This document shows, piece after piece, positions 49,542-58,659 of a stretch of DNA of 64,000 nucleotides. This DNA comes from an uncultured Dehalococcoidia bacterium (GTDB lineage Bacteria > Chloroflexota > Dehalococcoidia > Lucifugimonadales > JADFKI01): positions 62,001-126,000 of the forward strand of contig CATQHF010000004.1 of the NCBI GenBank assembly GCA_958295865.1. The letters run 5' to 3'. How positions within the stretch are numbered: position 1 is the stretch's first letter; each line of letters opens with the position of its first letter. A model generated the notes under the pieces. It saw nothing but the letters and a program-made list of their open reading frames with translations. It did not search any database and had not been told where the DNA came from. A program made the translations under genes and the position numbers.

Positions 49542-51002
49542 ATGGCAAGTACAGATGCCGCGCGACCGAACATTTTGTTTATTCTGAGCGACGACCAAGG
49601 GGCTTGGGCGATGCGATGCGCGGGCAATGAGGAGATGGTTACGCCCAACCTAGATAGGCTGTCGGCAACGGGTGTGCGCTTCGACAACTTCTTCTGCGCC
49701 TCGCCCGTGTGCTCGCCGGCGCGCGCGTCCATTCTTACCGGGCGCATTCCATCACAGCACGGCGTCCAGGACTTTCTTCGCAGGGGCAATGCAACCTTCC
49801 TGCCGGGGGACGGCGTGGAGATCGATTATGTTGCCGGCCAGCCGTCCTACGTCGAGCTTCTCGCGCGGAGCGGCTATGAGTGCGGACTGAGCGGCAAGTG
49901 GCACTTGGGACATGCGGCGCTGCGGCGCGCGGGCTTTTCGTACTGGAATGTGCATGCGACGGGCGGCGGCAACTATTACGAAGCGCCGATGATTGTGGAC
50001 GGCGAACACTATCAGCCCGACGAGTATGTTACCGATGTCATCACCGACAACGCGCTGGAGTTTCTCGCCGCGCGGCTCGGTTCTGACGCGCCCTTCTCGC
50101 TGAATGTGCACTACACCGCGCCGCACGCGCCCTGGGGCCGCGAGCATCACCCCGACGCCGTGTTTGACGACTTCCACGCCAACTGCGCTTTCGACTCGCT
50201 GCCTATTGAGGACATGCACCCCAACCAACTCGCGAAAGAGCCTGGGGCTGCGACGCTCGGCGACACGCCCGAGAATCGCAGGATGGCGCTGAGCGGCTAC
50301 TTCGCCGCCGTAACCGAGATGGATCGCAACATCGGGCGGCTGCTCGACTGGCTGGAGACAAACGGGCTGCGCGAGAATACGCTCGTTATGTTCATGGCGG
50401 ACAACGGCATGAACATGGGGCATCACGGCATCTGGGGCAAGGGCAACGGCACATACCCGCCGAACATGTATGACACCGCCGTGAAAATCCCCGCTCTGGC
50501 ATCCATGCCGGGGAGCGTGCCGCAAGACCTTGTGTGCGACCGCCTGCTCAGCCAGTACGATGTCATGCCAACGCTGCTGGGCTATACCGGCGTGGATAAC
50601 CCCTACGCCGCCGCGCTGCCGGGGCGCGACTTCTCCCCCGTGCTGCGCGGCGAATCGCTGGGCGACGGTACTCCGGTCTTCGTGTTCGACGAGTACGGTC
50701 CTACGCGCATGATTCGCACGCGCAACTGGAAGTATGTACACCGCTACCCGGACGGCCCAAATGAGTTGTACGACCTCGGCGGCGATCCGATGGAGACCGC
50801 CAATCTGGTTGACGATCCCGCGTATGCGGGCAGAGTAGAGGCGCTGCGCGAGGAGCTGCAAACTTGGTATGCCCGCTATGTTGACGAGGTGATGGACGGC
50901 GCAAAGCAGAATGTAACCGGCAGGGGACAGATCGGGCTTGTCGGCTCGGAGGCGTACCCGAAGCCCTTCGCCGATGATGTGGAGTTCTTTGCCGATCTTT
51001 GA
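49542..51002 (+). CDS. Type I sulfatase
   Basis: 486 residues, ACAAGGAGATC upstream. NILFILSDDQGAWAM gives the metal Asp pair; VCSPARASILTGR is the C-x-P-x-R site where Cys becomes formylglycine; GLSGKWHLGH and MFMADNGMNMGHHG follow. No signal peptide, so it would act in the cytoplasm. Removes sulfate from an organic ester, substrate unknown; needs a formylglycine-generating enzyme not present in the window. Related arylsulfatases and choline sulfatases are alternatives. Confidence 0.92.
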   Translation: MASTDAARPNILFILSDDQGAWAMRCAGNEEMVTPNLDRLSATGVRFDNFFCASPVCSPARASILTGRIPSQHGVQDFLRRGNATFLPGDGVEIDYVAGQPSYVELLARSGYECGLSGKWHLGHAALRRAGFSYWNVHATGGGNYYEAPMIVDGEHYQPDEYVTDVITDNALEFLAARLGSDAPFSLNVHYTAPHAPWGREHHPDAVFDDFHANCAFDSLPIEDMHPNQLAKEPGAATLGDTPENRRMALSGYFAAVTEMDRNIGRLLDWLETNGLRENTLVMFMADNGMNMGHHGIWGKGNGTYPPNMYDTAVKIPALASMPGSVPQDLVCDRLLSQYDVMPTLLGYTGVDNPYAAALPGRDFSPVLRGESLGDGTPVFVFDEYGPTRMIRTRNWKYVHRYPDGPNELYDLGGDPMETANLVDDPAYAGRVEALREELQTWYARYVDEVMDGAKQNVTGRGQIGLVGSEAYPKPFADDVEFFADL

Positions 51003-51045
51003 CCCCACCCGAATATCATTGGCGGGCTGACGCTGGCGGCGTTTC

Positions 51046-51855
51046 TTATTCGTTGTCGTCCAGCCTTTTCTCCAGCCGCCGCAGCGCATCCTGGGTCGTG
51101 CGAAGCTCGCGCAGCAGCTCCTCTCTCGATACGGGCGGCTCCAGTTCCCTGAGCCGCTCGGCTTTGGCTTCGTCGAGGTTATTGATGATTATGGCGATGA
51201 ACATATTTATCACGACAAAGGTGCCGACTACCACGAAGCTGACGAAGTAGATCCACGCCAGCGGGTGCAGTTCCATCGCGGTGTACATGACATTAGTCCA
51301 GCCTTCCAGCGTTATGATGTTGAACAGCGACAGCACCGCAATGCCCAGATTGCGCCAATTCTCAGGGTCATGTTCGTGAAAAAGCTGGTAGCCGATGATG
51401 GCGTAGATATAGACTATGACGCTCATCAGCAGCATCACATGCCCCACGCTAGGTATGGAGCGCACCAGCGCCGCCACAATCAGCCGCAATTCCTTGATTG
51501 CCGAAATCAGCCGCAGCACGCGCAGCAGCCGCGCAAGCCGCGCCACCATTGCGAACTGGCCCGTCGCCGGAAGCAGGGAAAACACTATCACCAGAAAGTC
51601 GAACACATTCCAGCCGTCCCGAAAATACTTGTCAACTCGTGGCGCTACCGCCGTCATCTTGAGAATGGCTTCCACGATGAACACGCCCAGCACGACCTGA
51701 TTGCCGAGATTCAACCAATATCCATATTTCAGAACCAGCGCGGGAGAAGTTCCCATGCCCAGCAGAATGCCATTTCCCACAATGAGCGCGATGATGGTAT
51801 ATTCAAAGCCGGGCGCGCTGACCAGCCGTTCCGTAAGTTGAGAGACCCGTTTCAT
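51046..51855 (-). CDS. Voltage-gated ion channel, bacterial sodium-channel type
   Basis: 269 residues from ATG 51855; the frame extends to a TTG at 51909. Six membrane segments: S1 at about 17-33, S4 with regularly spaced Arg (ARLARLLRVLRLISAIKELR), S5, pore helix and S6 (VGTFVVINMFIAIIINNL). The filter reads TLEGWTNV; NaChBac has TLESW. The C-terminal end is a coiled coil (REELLRELRTTQDALRRLEK), which holds tetramers together. Convergent with the sulfatase gene. Confidence 0.9.
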   Translation of the reverse strand: MKRVSQLTERLVSAPGFEYTIIALIVGNGILLGMGTSPALVLKYGYWLNLGNQVVLGVFIVEAILKMTAVAPRVDKYFRDGWNVFDFLVIVFSLLPATGQFAMVARLARLLRVLRLISAIKELRLIVAALVRSIPSVGHVMLLMSVIVYIYAIIGYQLFHEHDPENWRNLGIAVLSLFNIITLEGWTNVMYTAMELHPLAWIYFVSFVVVGTFVVINMFIAIIINNLDEAKAERLRELEPPVSREELLRELRTTQDALRRLEKRLDDNE

Positions 51856-52028
51856 AGTTCTGTACTTAATCCTTTTCTTGGGGATGGCATCGAAGAATGA
51901 CGCTATCAAGTTTCGCAGAACTAGACGCTCGTATCAACAAGTGGCGGCAATCGTCGGGCAGTCCATGCGCCGTATGCGTTATAATTGATGCTGTAAGGCT
52001 TCATGAGCATCCGGAAGGAAGCGATAGC

Positions 52029-52116
52029 GGAGGGGTGGCCGAGAGGCTGAAGGCGCCTGTCTTGAAAACAGGAGTAGTGAAAGCTACCGCAGGTTCGAAT
52101 CCTGTCTCCTCCGCCA
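52029..52116 (+). tRNA. tRNA-Ser(TGA)
   Basis: Acceptor GGAGGGG/CTCCTCC, discriminator G and encoded CCA. Anticodon stem-loop CCTGT-CTTGAAA-ACAGG gives anticodon TGA. A long variable arm and T-arm GCAGG-TTCGAAT-CCTGT complete a class II tRNA-Ser, 88 nt. Confidence 0.96.
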
Positions 52117-52186
52117 GACTAAACTTGAATTGTTCCTTCCATCCTGCCCATCGGTGTCAATCAGCAGGGAGCAGCAGCAGTAATAG

Positions 52187-53350
52187 ATGAAGATTCACGA
52201 ATATCAGGCGAAGCAAATCCTGAGTGGCTACGGCATACCCGTGCCAAAGGGCGGCGTCGCCAATACGCCGGAAGAAACTTACAACTTGGTTGAGTCGCTC
52301 GGAGGCAGTGCCGTCGTCAAGGCGCAGGTGCATGCCGGCGGGCGCGGCAAGGCGGGCGGTGTGCGGCTTGTTTCGTCGCCGTCAGAGGCGGCCGAGTTTG
52401 CCTCGTCAATACTCGATACCAGCCTGGTTACATTCCAAACAGGCCCCGATGGCGTTCCCGTTCGCAAGCTGCTGGTCGAAGAGGCGATCGATGTCGCCAA
52501 AGAGTTGTACCTCGGCGTGGTCATAGATGGCGCAGCCGAAGGCATAGTCGTCATTGCGAGCGAAGCCGGCGGCACGGAAATCGAAGAGGTCGCCGACAGC
52601 AGCCCGGAGCAAATCCTGCGCGCCGTCGTTGACCCTGTGCTGGGCTTTCAGCCGCATCAGGGTCGCGGCATTGCCTACGGGCTGAACCTCGATGCCTCGC
52701 TTATCCGCCCCGTCGCGGCGCTCATCGAGAACCTGTGTCGCGCGTTTAAGGAGAACGACTGCTCGCTCGCGGAAATCAACCCGCTCGTCATCACGGGCGA
52801 CGGGCGCGCGCTGGCGGTTGACGCCAAGCTCAACTTCGACGACGACGCCATGTTCCGCCACAGCGACCTCAACGAGTTCTACGACGCCGAGCAAGAGGAC
52901 GCCGGCGAGGTCGAGGCGCGCAAGTACGATATTAACTATGTGAAGCTCGGCGGCAGCGTCGGGTGCATTGTCAACGGCGCGGGCTTGGCGATGGCGACGA
53001 TGGATGTGGTGCTGTCCGGCGGCGCGGAGCCGGCGAACTTCCTGGACATTGGCGGCGGCGCGGACGAAGACAAGGTCGCGCAGGCGCTCAACATCGTGCT
53101 CTCGGACAAGACCGTTGATCTTGTGCTTGTGAACATTTTCGGCGGCATCCTGCGCTGCGATGTTGCCGCGCGCGGCTTTCTGATGGCAGCCGAAGCCGCG
53201 CCTCACACCATTCGCCCGATGGTCGTGCGCATGCTTGGCACGAACGCCGACGAAGGTCGCCGCATCCTGTCCGAATCCAGCCTCGATGTAACGCTGGTCG
53301 AAGACCTAGGCGGCGCGGCGGAAGCGATACGCGCTGCCATCGGCGCATAG
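52187..53350 (+). CDS. sucC: Succinyl-CoA synthetase beta subunit
   Basis: 387 residues. N-terminal ATP-grasp: MKIHEYQAKQILSGYGIPVP, VVKAQVHAGGRGKAGGV, EINPLVITGDG, and the C-terminal LVNIFGGILRCDVAA. With the alpha subunit it makes ATP or GTP from succinyl-CoA in the citric acid cycle. The alpha gene normally follows at once; here it is 4.4 kb away (57750), with six or more unrelated genes between. Confidence 0.95.
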   Translation: MKIHEYQAKQILSGYGIPVPKGGVANTPEETYNLVESLGGSAVVKAQVHAGGRGKAGGVRLVSSPSEAAEFASSILDTSLVTFQTGPDGVPVRKLLVEEAIDVAKELYLGVVIDGAAEGIVVIASEAGGTEIEEVADSSPEQILRAVVDPVLGFQPHQGRGIAYGLNLDASLIRPVAALIENLCRAFKENDCSLAEINPLVITGDGRALAVDAKLNFDDDAMFRHSDLNEFYDAEQEDAGEVEARKYDINYVKLGGSVGCIVNGAGLAMATMDVVLSGGAEPANFLDIGGGADEDKVAQALNIVLSDKTVDLVLVNIFGGILRCDVAARGFLMAAEAAPHTIRPMVVRMLGTNADEGRRILSESSLDVTLVEDLGGAAEAIRAAIGA

Positions 53351-53387
53351 CCACAAGCGAATATCGACAATTGCGAGTAAGATTATC

Positions 53388-53912
53388 ATGGGGGATGACG
53401 AGAGGCCCGGAGACGAGCGAGAGGATATACTCAGTATCCTGCGTGAGTTGCGCCCCTTCTATTTCTGGATACTGATTGTACAGGTTGCGATCTGGGGCGC
53501 GGTGGTAATCTGGGCAGAGCGAGGTAACTGCGCTAATGTTGATTTCAGCAATTGCGCGGTGGCAGTTGGACTGAAGATGAGCGGCTTGATACCGCTTTGG
53601 TTTTTCACAAGCGTGGTTCTGGTAGATATAGGGAGGTTCTTGATGGTATTTTTGCCGGATCTTCGTGGAAGGATTAGAGATAGAGCATGGGCTGAGGGCC
53701 GGGCTGAGGGTAAGGCTGAGGGCAGATCCGAGGGTAGATCTGAAGGCAGGGCTGAGGGTAGATCCGAGGGCCGGGCCGAGGGTAGATCTGAGGGTGAAGC
53801 GATAGGCGTAGGTCAAATGCACGCGAAGTGGAGCGCGTGGAACCAGCGACGTCTTGAGGCTGAGCGTAACGGTGAACCCTTCGATGAGCCTCCGCCTGCG
53901 CCCAGCGGCTAA
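53388..53912 (+). CDS. Membrane protein with EGR-repeat tail
   Basis: 174 residues. Two membrane segments (FYFWILIVQVAIWGAVVIW near 25-43, and SGLIPLWFFTSVVLVDIGRF near 65-85), then a highly regular tail of about twelve EGR(A/S) units (AEGRSEGRAEGRSEG), predicted as a long charged helix, and a conserved C-terminal stretch (MHAKWSAWNQRRLEAERNG). The tail is coded by 12-bp tandem repeats, so its length is likely variable. Function unknown. A partial copy follows directly. Confidence 0.7.
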   Translation: MGDDERPGDEREDILSILRELRPFYFWILIVQVAIWGAVVIWAERGNCANVDFSNCAVAVGLKMSGLIPLWFFTSVVLVDIGRFLMVFLPDLRGRIRDRAWAEGRAEGKAEGRSEGRSEGRAEGRSEGRAEGRSEGEAIGVGQMHAKWSAWNQRRLEAERNGEPFDEPPPAPSG

Positions 53913-54227
53913 AGAGCGACTCACGACTATCACCGAAGCGTGGTTCCGGTAGATATAGGGAGGTTCTTGATGGTATTTTTGCCGGATCTTCGTGGAAGGA
54001 TTAGAGATAGAGCCTGGGCTGAGGGCCGGGCTGAGGGTAGATCCGAGGGTAGATCCGAAGGCCGGGCTGAGGGCATATCTGAGGGCGAAGCGATAGGCGT
54101 AGGTCAAATGCATGCGAAGTGGAGCGCGTGGAACCAACGGCGTCTTGAGGCTGAGCGTAACGGTGAACCTTTCGATGAGCCTCCGCCTGCGCCCAGCGAC
54201 TAAAGAGCGGCTCACGACTATCACCGA
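53611..54227 (+). repeat. Tandem duplication, 327 bp and 290 bp
   Basis: 53611-53937 and 53938-54227 match, from GCGTGGTTCTGG to ACTATCACCGA, with fewer EGR codon units in the second copy. The unit holds the second half of the membrane gene plus its downstream spacer. Inside each is a 12-bp microsatellite-like array (GAGGG-(C/T)-AGATC type). Confidence 0.9.
53940..54203 (+). pseudogene. Truncated tandem copy of EGR-repeat gene
   Basis: In frame from a GTG at 53940, it encodes VDIGRFLMVFLPDLRGRIRD, a shorter EGR array (about seven units) and the same C-terminus ending APSD. It lacks the first membrane segment and most of the second. Probably not functional, though a soluble product is possible. 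Confidence 0.65.
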
Positions 54228-54256
54228 TAATCACCAAGCAAGAAGGAGGACGAACT

Positions 54257-55897
54257 ATGCACCTACTCGAAGTCCTAAACCCCATCGGGCAGCAGCGCGG
54301 ATTGCTGAACTCGCTGACCATAAGCGCCCGCCCGGAATCGCTGGACAACAAGACCGTCGGGCTGCTCTGGTCCGGCACACACGGCGGCGACCTCGCGCTG
54401 AACCGCACCGGCGAGATGCTGCAAGAGCGGTTCAGCAATGTCAAGGTGAACTTCTACACCGGCGGCAACTACCCCGCGCCGCCGCCCATCGTGCAGCAGG
54501 CCGCGAAGGAGTGCGACGTCGTCATCGGCGCGACAGCCGATTGAGGGACATGCGCGTCGTGGATGGTCCACGACATGATTGAGATTGAGAAGACGGGCAA
54601 GCCCGCCATCCCAATCGTATCCGGCCGCTTTGAAGAAGACGCCATAGCAAGCTCGCGCGCTTTCGCCATGCCCGACTTGCAGTTCGTAATCGTGCCCCGC
54701 ATATACCGTAACCTCGCTCCCGAGCTGTGCGTCAGCCAGACCGAGGCGGTAATAGACGACATCGTCGAGGTGCTGACAGTCGATAAGCAGCACAAGCGCA
54801 AGGAGCGCGACACCGCCACAGCCACTGAGCGCTTCGAGGGCGAAGACCGCTGGGACGCCATTCTCAAAATGACCGAGCAGTGGCTGCTCCGTGACTGGGG
54901 CGACTCGCTCATTCTTCACCCACCCACGCATGAAGCCGTTGCGGCTCTTGTCGCCGGCGCCGGACTGCACCGCGACGACCTGGTGTGCGACATGCCGCCC
55001 GGATTCGGACTCGCCACCGTGGAGAAGATTGCCATCAACGCGGCGATGGCAGGCGCGAAGCCGGAGCAGATGCCCGTCATCATCGCGGCGGTCAAGGCGC
55101 TCTCCGAGGTTGGCGAGCACGGCGGCAAATCGCTGCTGATGTCCACCAGTCCGCACGCGCCTATGCTCGTGGTGAACGGGCCCATCGCAAGGGAATTGGG
55201 CATCAACCCGCGCTCAGGGCTGGGACCTGGACGCGACAATGAGGTCAATATCACGATAGGGCGCGCCTTCTCTCTGTGCCTGCGTAACCTGGGCTACTGG
55301 TATCCGGGTCAGATGGACATGGACACCATCGGCACTACGCGCAAGTTCGTCCACTGCATCGCCGAGAACGAGGATATGAGTCCGTGGCAGCCCTTCCATG
55401 TCGATCAGGGCTTCGACGCAGACGAAAGCGCGGTCAGCGTGTTCATCACCGACGGGGAGCTGGATGTGCAGGATCAGGGCAACACCTCCGCGGAAACGCT
55501 GCTGAAGACCATCGCCTACGGCAGCACCTTCGGCACTCGCGGACTCGGCGCGAGCCACACGGCCGAACGCCTCATCTTCATGCCGCCCGATGTCGCCCGC
55601 CCTGTCGGAAGCGAAGGCTTTTCCAAGCAGGAGGCTAAGCAGTTCATCCACTTCCACGCCAATCAGAGCCTGGGCAAGATGATTCACTACATGCCCATAG
55701 ACGACGCGCGCGTCGGGCGGCAATGGCAGTGGCTCAAGGACAAGACCGAACAAGAGCGGCTGGACATCACCGTTCCCGTGCTGGAGAGCGTTGAACGCTG
55801 GTACATCGTCGTCGTAGGCGCAGACCGCGCCAAGACGCTGGTCATGCCCACCGGCGAGGGCGCGTCCACCGTGGGCGTCGACCAGTACAGACCATAG
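54257..55897 (+). CDS. UGSC-family selenoprotein (in-frame TGA = Sec96)
   Basis: 546 residues if TGA 54542-54544 is read as selenocysteine; AAGGAGG precedes the ATG. The frame before (54257-54541) and after (to 55897) is the same. Around the TGA the protein reads VVIGATAD-U-GTCASWMVHDM, matching the U-G-S-C motif of the (seleno)proteins named UGSC, with Thr for Ser. The C-terminal two thirds (CDMPPGFGLATVEKIAI, PHAPMLVVNGPIARELGI, EGASTVGVDQYRP) is the conserved partner domain. Probably a redox enzyme; reaction unknown. A nonsense mutation is the alternative, but the hairpin after the TGA argues for recoding. Confidence 0.85.
54556..54574 (+). promoter_or_regulatory. Candidate bacterial SECIS hairpin
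   Basis: GTCGTGG-ATGGT-CCACGAC forms a perfect 7-bp stem (8 with A-T closing) with a GG/GU-containing loop, beginning 11 nt after the TGA. Bacterial SECIS elements occupy this place with a short stem and a G in the loop, so SelB could read it. Confidence 0.65.
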
Positions 55898-56006
55898 GCA
55901 GGAGAAGTATAGCGCTGAAATAACAGCCGCCCCTTTCTCGTTAGGGGGTGGCTGTGCGCCACCGAACGCGGAACATACCGCAAATTCACCACAGGAAGAA
56001 AGAAAA

Positions 56007-56426
56007 ATGCTCAATACCTACCTCAACTTTGAAGGCAACTGCCGCGAGGCATTCGAGTTCTACCGCTCCGTATTCGGCGGGGAGTTCGCTGTATTGGAGA
56101 CCTTCCGCAATGGCCCGCCCGACATGGGAGTGCCGGAAGCGGAGCTGGACAATGTGATGCATGTCTCGCTTCCGATAGGCTCGAGCGTCCTGATGGGCAG
56201 CGACATGCCATCCGGCTTTGGAATGCCCCATGTCGCCGGCAACAACTTCTCCATCAGCGTCAGCCCGAAGAGCAGGGAAGAGTCGGACACTCTGTTTGCC
56301 AATCTGTCGGAAGGCGGCGCGGTCACTATGCCGATGGCTGAAATGTTCTGGGGTTCGTACTTCGGCTCATGCACCGACAAGTTCGGAATCAGTTGGCAAG
56401 TCAACTGCGAACAATCATCCGCGTGA
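56007..56426 (+). CDS. VOC-family (PhnB-like) protein
   Basis: 139 residues, GGAAGAAAG upstream. LNTYLNFEGNCREAFEFYRSVFGGE at the N-terminus and EMFWGSYFGSCTDKFGISWQV at the end are the PhnB/DUF3335-like glyoxalase-fold marks. Two beta-alpha-beta units; members are dioxygenase-, lyase- or binding-type proteins, and no specific substrate can be read. Lies in the insert between sucC and sucD. Confidence 0.85.
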   Translation: MLNTYLNFEGNCREAFEFYRSVFGGEFAVLETFRNGPPDMGVPEAELDNVMHVSLPIGSSVLMGSDMPSGFGMPHVAGNNFSISVSPKSREESDTLFANLSEGGAVTMPMAEMFWGSYFGSCTDKFGISWQVNCEQSSA

Positions 56427-56454
56427 CGCGCGGAGAAAAAGAGGATACAAAGGC

Positions 56455-56700
56455 ATGGCGCTCCAAAACTCTGACAAAGAATCGCCCGTCGCAAAAACCG
56501 CGCCTGCTGAAATCGGCATGGCGGAAACCGTCCGTATTCTGACTACGGCATCGCACCAAAAGATTGAGATTACCGAAGTTCACAAGAAAGCGGAGAAAAA
56601 GTTCTTCAAAATAGTGGATGACGCCGCAAAAAGCGTCAAAGCCCCTGCGGACGCTTCGGTAAATCATGATAAGTATATCTACGGAATCCCCCAGGATTAA
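56455..56700 (+). CDS. Small protein, possible antitoxin (81 aa)
   Basis: ATG 56455 with GAGG upstream. Lys/Glu-rich and probably helical (ITEVHKKAEKKFFKIVDDAA). It is followed at 12 bp by a PIN-domain stub and then a second pair with a full PIN gene, so it may be the antitoxin of a decayed PIN module. No known family seen. Confidence 0.55.
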   Translation: MALQNSDKESPVAKTAPAEIGMAETVRILTTASHQKIEITEVHKKAEKKFFKIVDDAAKSVKAPADASVNHDKYIYGIPQD

Positions 56701-56712
56701 AGACGCTATAAG

Positions 56713-56793
56713 ATGCCAGAAGAAGTATTCATCGATGCGAGCTACTGGATAGCTATCACGTATCCAAGCAGGCATCGAGGAGTGGAACGATGA
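56713..56793 (+). pseudogene. Truncated PIN toxin stub
   Basis: 26 codons, EVFIDASYWIAI, closely like the start of the PIN gene at 57248 (EVFVDASFWIAL), then out of register and a stop overlapping the next ATG (ATGA). The rest of the PIN domain is missing. Confidence 0.7.
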
Positions 56794-57233
56794 GCGATAA
56801 TGCGAAACAGGCGAACATTTCGGTGCAGACCTTTGCCGAGTGCTTGGAAAAAGTGTACGCCTTCAAGCATAAGCGCTTGGAAAGCGGAGGTGTGCAGGTA
56901 ACATCTCCCGACGGAATGATGAGAGTCATGATACCCGGCGGCAAGAGCGCATTACACCACACGGAGATTGTTGAAATGCTTGAAGCCTTCGATTTTCAGC
57001 CTGCCGAGATAGAAAAGGCAAGAGTTGAAATAATTCGCTACGATGCGGGACTTGAAGTTCCTACACAGTACCTCGATGAAGGAACTCTGGCTTCCACGAA
57101 GGAGTTTTTGGCAAAATTGGACACGCTTCCTTATCCAAGACATAAACAAAGTGATGAAACTTTGAAATGGATGGAGGACTTGTTCAAAAGGCTGGACTCC
57201 GAAAGGGAAGCATACGAAAATCAGAGGAATTAG
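56790..57233 (+). CDS. Likely antitoxin-position protein (147 aa)
   Basis: ATG 56790 with AGGAG upstream. N-terminus VQTFAECLEKVYAFKHKRLE, then a compact middle and a charged helical C-terminus (KWMEDLFKRLDSEREAYENQ). It lies 14 bp before a PIN-domain gene, the usual antitoxin place, but at 147 residues is longer than most VapB. No DNA-binding domain is recognised. Confidence 0.6.
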   Translation: MSDNAKQANISVQTFAECLEKVYAFKHKRLESGGVQVTSPDGMMRVMIPGGKSALHHTEIVEMLEAFDFQPAEIEKARVEIIRYDAGLEVPTQYLDEGTLASTKEFLAKLDTLPYPRHKQSDETLKWMEDLFKRLDSEREAYENQRN

Positions 57234-57247
57234 TGTAAGCTGCCGCG

Positions 57248-57712
57248 ATGGCTACAACAGCGCAACCAGAAATTCTTGACGGTTATACCGGTGAGGTATT
57301 TGTTGATGCCAGTTTCTGGATAGCCCTCATGAATGTACGCGACGAATACCACAACCACGCAAGAGAGACTTGGGAGTCTGTCGTTAGAAGAGATTTGCGG
57401 CCGTTAACGACCAATTGGACCCTCTACGAAGCTATGACAAGTCTGAACGGCAGAGTGGTGGCGAGGCATGACCGAGCGCTCGATTTATTGGGACTGGTTC
57501 AACGCACGACCATTGTCGAAGACGCGGCAACTTTAGAAGATGCAATCATCGCTGTGTTCATATCTCATTCTGATAAGCGCTGGAGCATTGCGGACTGCGC
57601 CAATTTCGTTTGTATTCGTGAACGAAGAAGCGCAATTGCGCTCTCATACGACAGCGATTTCTGTCAGGCTCAAGCCGAGTTTGCCTTTGTACGGCTGCCG
57701 CTTTGCGGTTGA
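57248..57712 (+). CDS. PIN-domain ribonuclease (VapC-like toxin)
   Basis: 154 residues. The four acidic residues of PIN nucleases are in place: VFVDASFWIAL (Asp), NWTLYEA (Glu), WSIADCANF (Asp) and SYDSDFCQ (Asp). Family members cut RNA, often as the toxin of type II toxin-antitoxin pairs. The gene before it is the likely antitoxin. Within the sucC-sucD insert. Confidence 0.85.
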   Translation: MATTAQPEILDGYTGEVFVDASFWIALMNVRDEYHNHARETWESVVRRDLRPLTTNWTLYEAMTSLNGRVVARHDRALDLLGLVQRTTIVEDAATLEDAIIAVFISHSDKRWSIADCANFVCIRERRSAIALSYDSDFCQAQAEFAFVRLPLCG

Positions 57713-57749
57713 CATCCCTTGCCTATAACCGAAAGGACATACTTAACCA

Positions 57750-58628
57750 ATGGGCATCCTAGTTGACGAGAACACCCGGCTGATGGTGCAGGGCATTACG
57801 GGCAGAGAGGGCAGCTTTCACGCGCTGCGCTGCCGCGAGTACGGCGCGAACTTGGTTGCGGGCGTGACTCCGGGGCGCGGCGGTCAGGTCTTCGACGGCG
57901 ATGTGCCCGTGTTCGACACGGTCGAGCGGGCGGTCGAGCGGACGCAAGCCAATTGCGCGCTCATATTCGTGCCGCCGCCATTTGCCGCTGACGCCATCGC
58001 CGAGTCCGTTGACGCGGGCATCCCGACCATCGCCTGCATCACCGAGGGCATCCCCATCATGGACACCATCGCCATCAAGCGTTACATCAAGCACGAGCCG
58101 GTAACGCTCATCGGCCCCAACTGCCCCGGCATGATTACGCCCGGCGCGAGCGTCAAGGTGGGCATCATGCCCGGCGACATCCACGCGCCCGGCAGGATAG
58201 GCGTCGTATCGCGCAGCGGCACGCTCACCTATGAGGCTGTGAGCCAGCTCACCGCGCTTGGCATCGGACAATCGACCTGCGTGGGCATTGGCGGCGACCC
58301 GGTGAACGGATCTTCCTTCGTGGACATCCTCAAGATGTTCAACGACGACCCAGAAACCGACGGCGTCGTGATGATAGGCGAGATTGGCGGCACAAGGGAG
58401 CAGGAAGCGGCGGAGTACATCAGCAGCGACTTCAAGAAGCCTATGGCGGCGTTCATAGCCGGACGAAGCGCGCCGCCGGGTAAGCGAATGGGCCACGCCG
58501 GCGCAGTCATCACCGGCAGGGCAGCACGCGCCGAGGAAAAAGAGAAGGCGCTCGCCGCCGCCGGCGTCGCCATCGTTCCCGCCCCAGGCGAAATCGGCAA
58601 CACTTTTCAGGAGCTCATTGGCGGTTAG
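57750..58628 (+). CDS. sucD: Succinyl-CoA synthetase alpha subunit
   Basis: 292 residues. CoA-binding [57 protein letters not shown] and the phosphohistidine in [11 protein letters not shown]. It carries the phosphorylated His used in making ATP/GTP from succinyl-CoA. Separated from sucC by 4.4 kb. A hairpin follows the gene. Confidence 0.95.
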   Translation: MGILVDENTRLMVQGITGREGSFHALRCREYGANLVAGVTPGRGGQVFDGDVPVFDTVERAVERTQANCALIFVPPPFAADAIAESVDAGIPTIACITEGIPIMDTIAIKRYIKHEPVTLIGPNCPGMITPGASVKVGIMPGDIHAPGRIGVVSRSGTLTYEAVSQLTALGIGQSTCVGIGGDPVNGSSFVDILKMFNDDPETDGVVMIGEIGGTREQEAAEYISSDFKKPMAAFIAGRSAPPGKRMGHAGAVITGRAARAEEKEKALAAAGVAIVPAPGEIGNTFQELIGG

Positions 58629-58659
58629 GCTTCTCGGAAGAAGTTCATCTAAAAGAAAG

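Noticed and set aside
53694-53810. Regular short repeats that might be a CRISPR array
   Set aside because: The 12-bp units have no spacers, stay in frame and code for EGR repeats. No cas genes are in the window, and no other array was seen.
54542-54544. TGA as an ordinary stop, giving two genes of 95 and 444 codons
   Set aside because: Both parts are in one frame, the residues around it match a known Sec family motif, and a hairpin follows. A nonsense mutation stays possible but is less likely.
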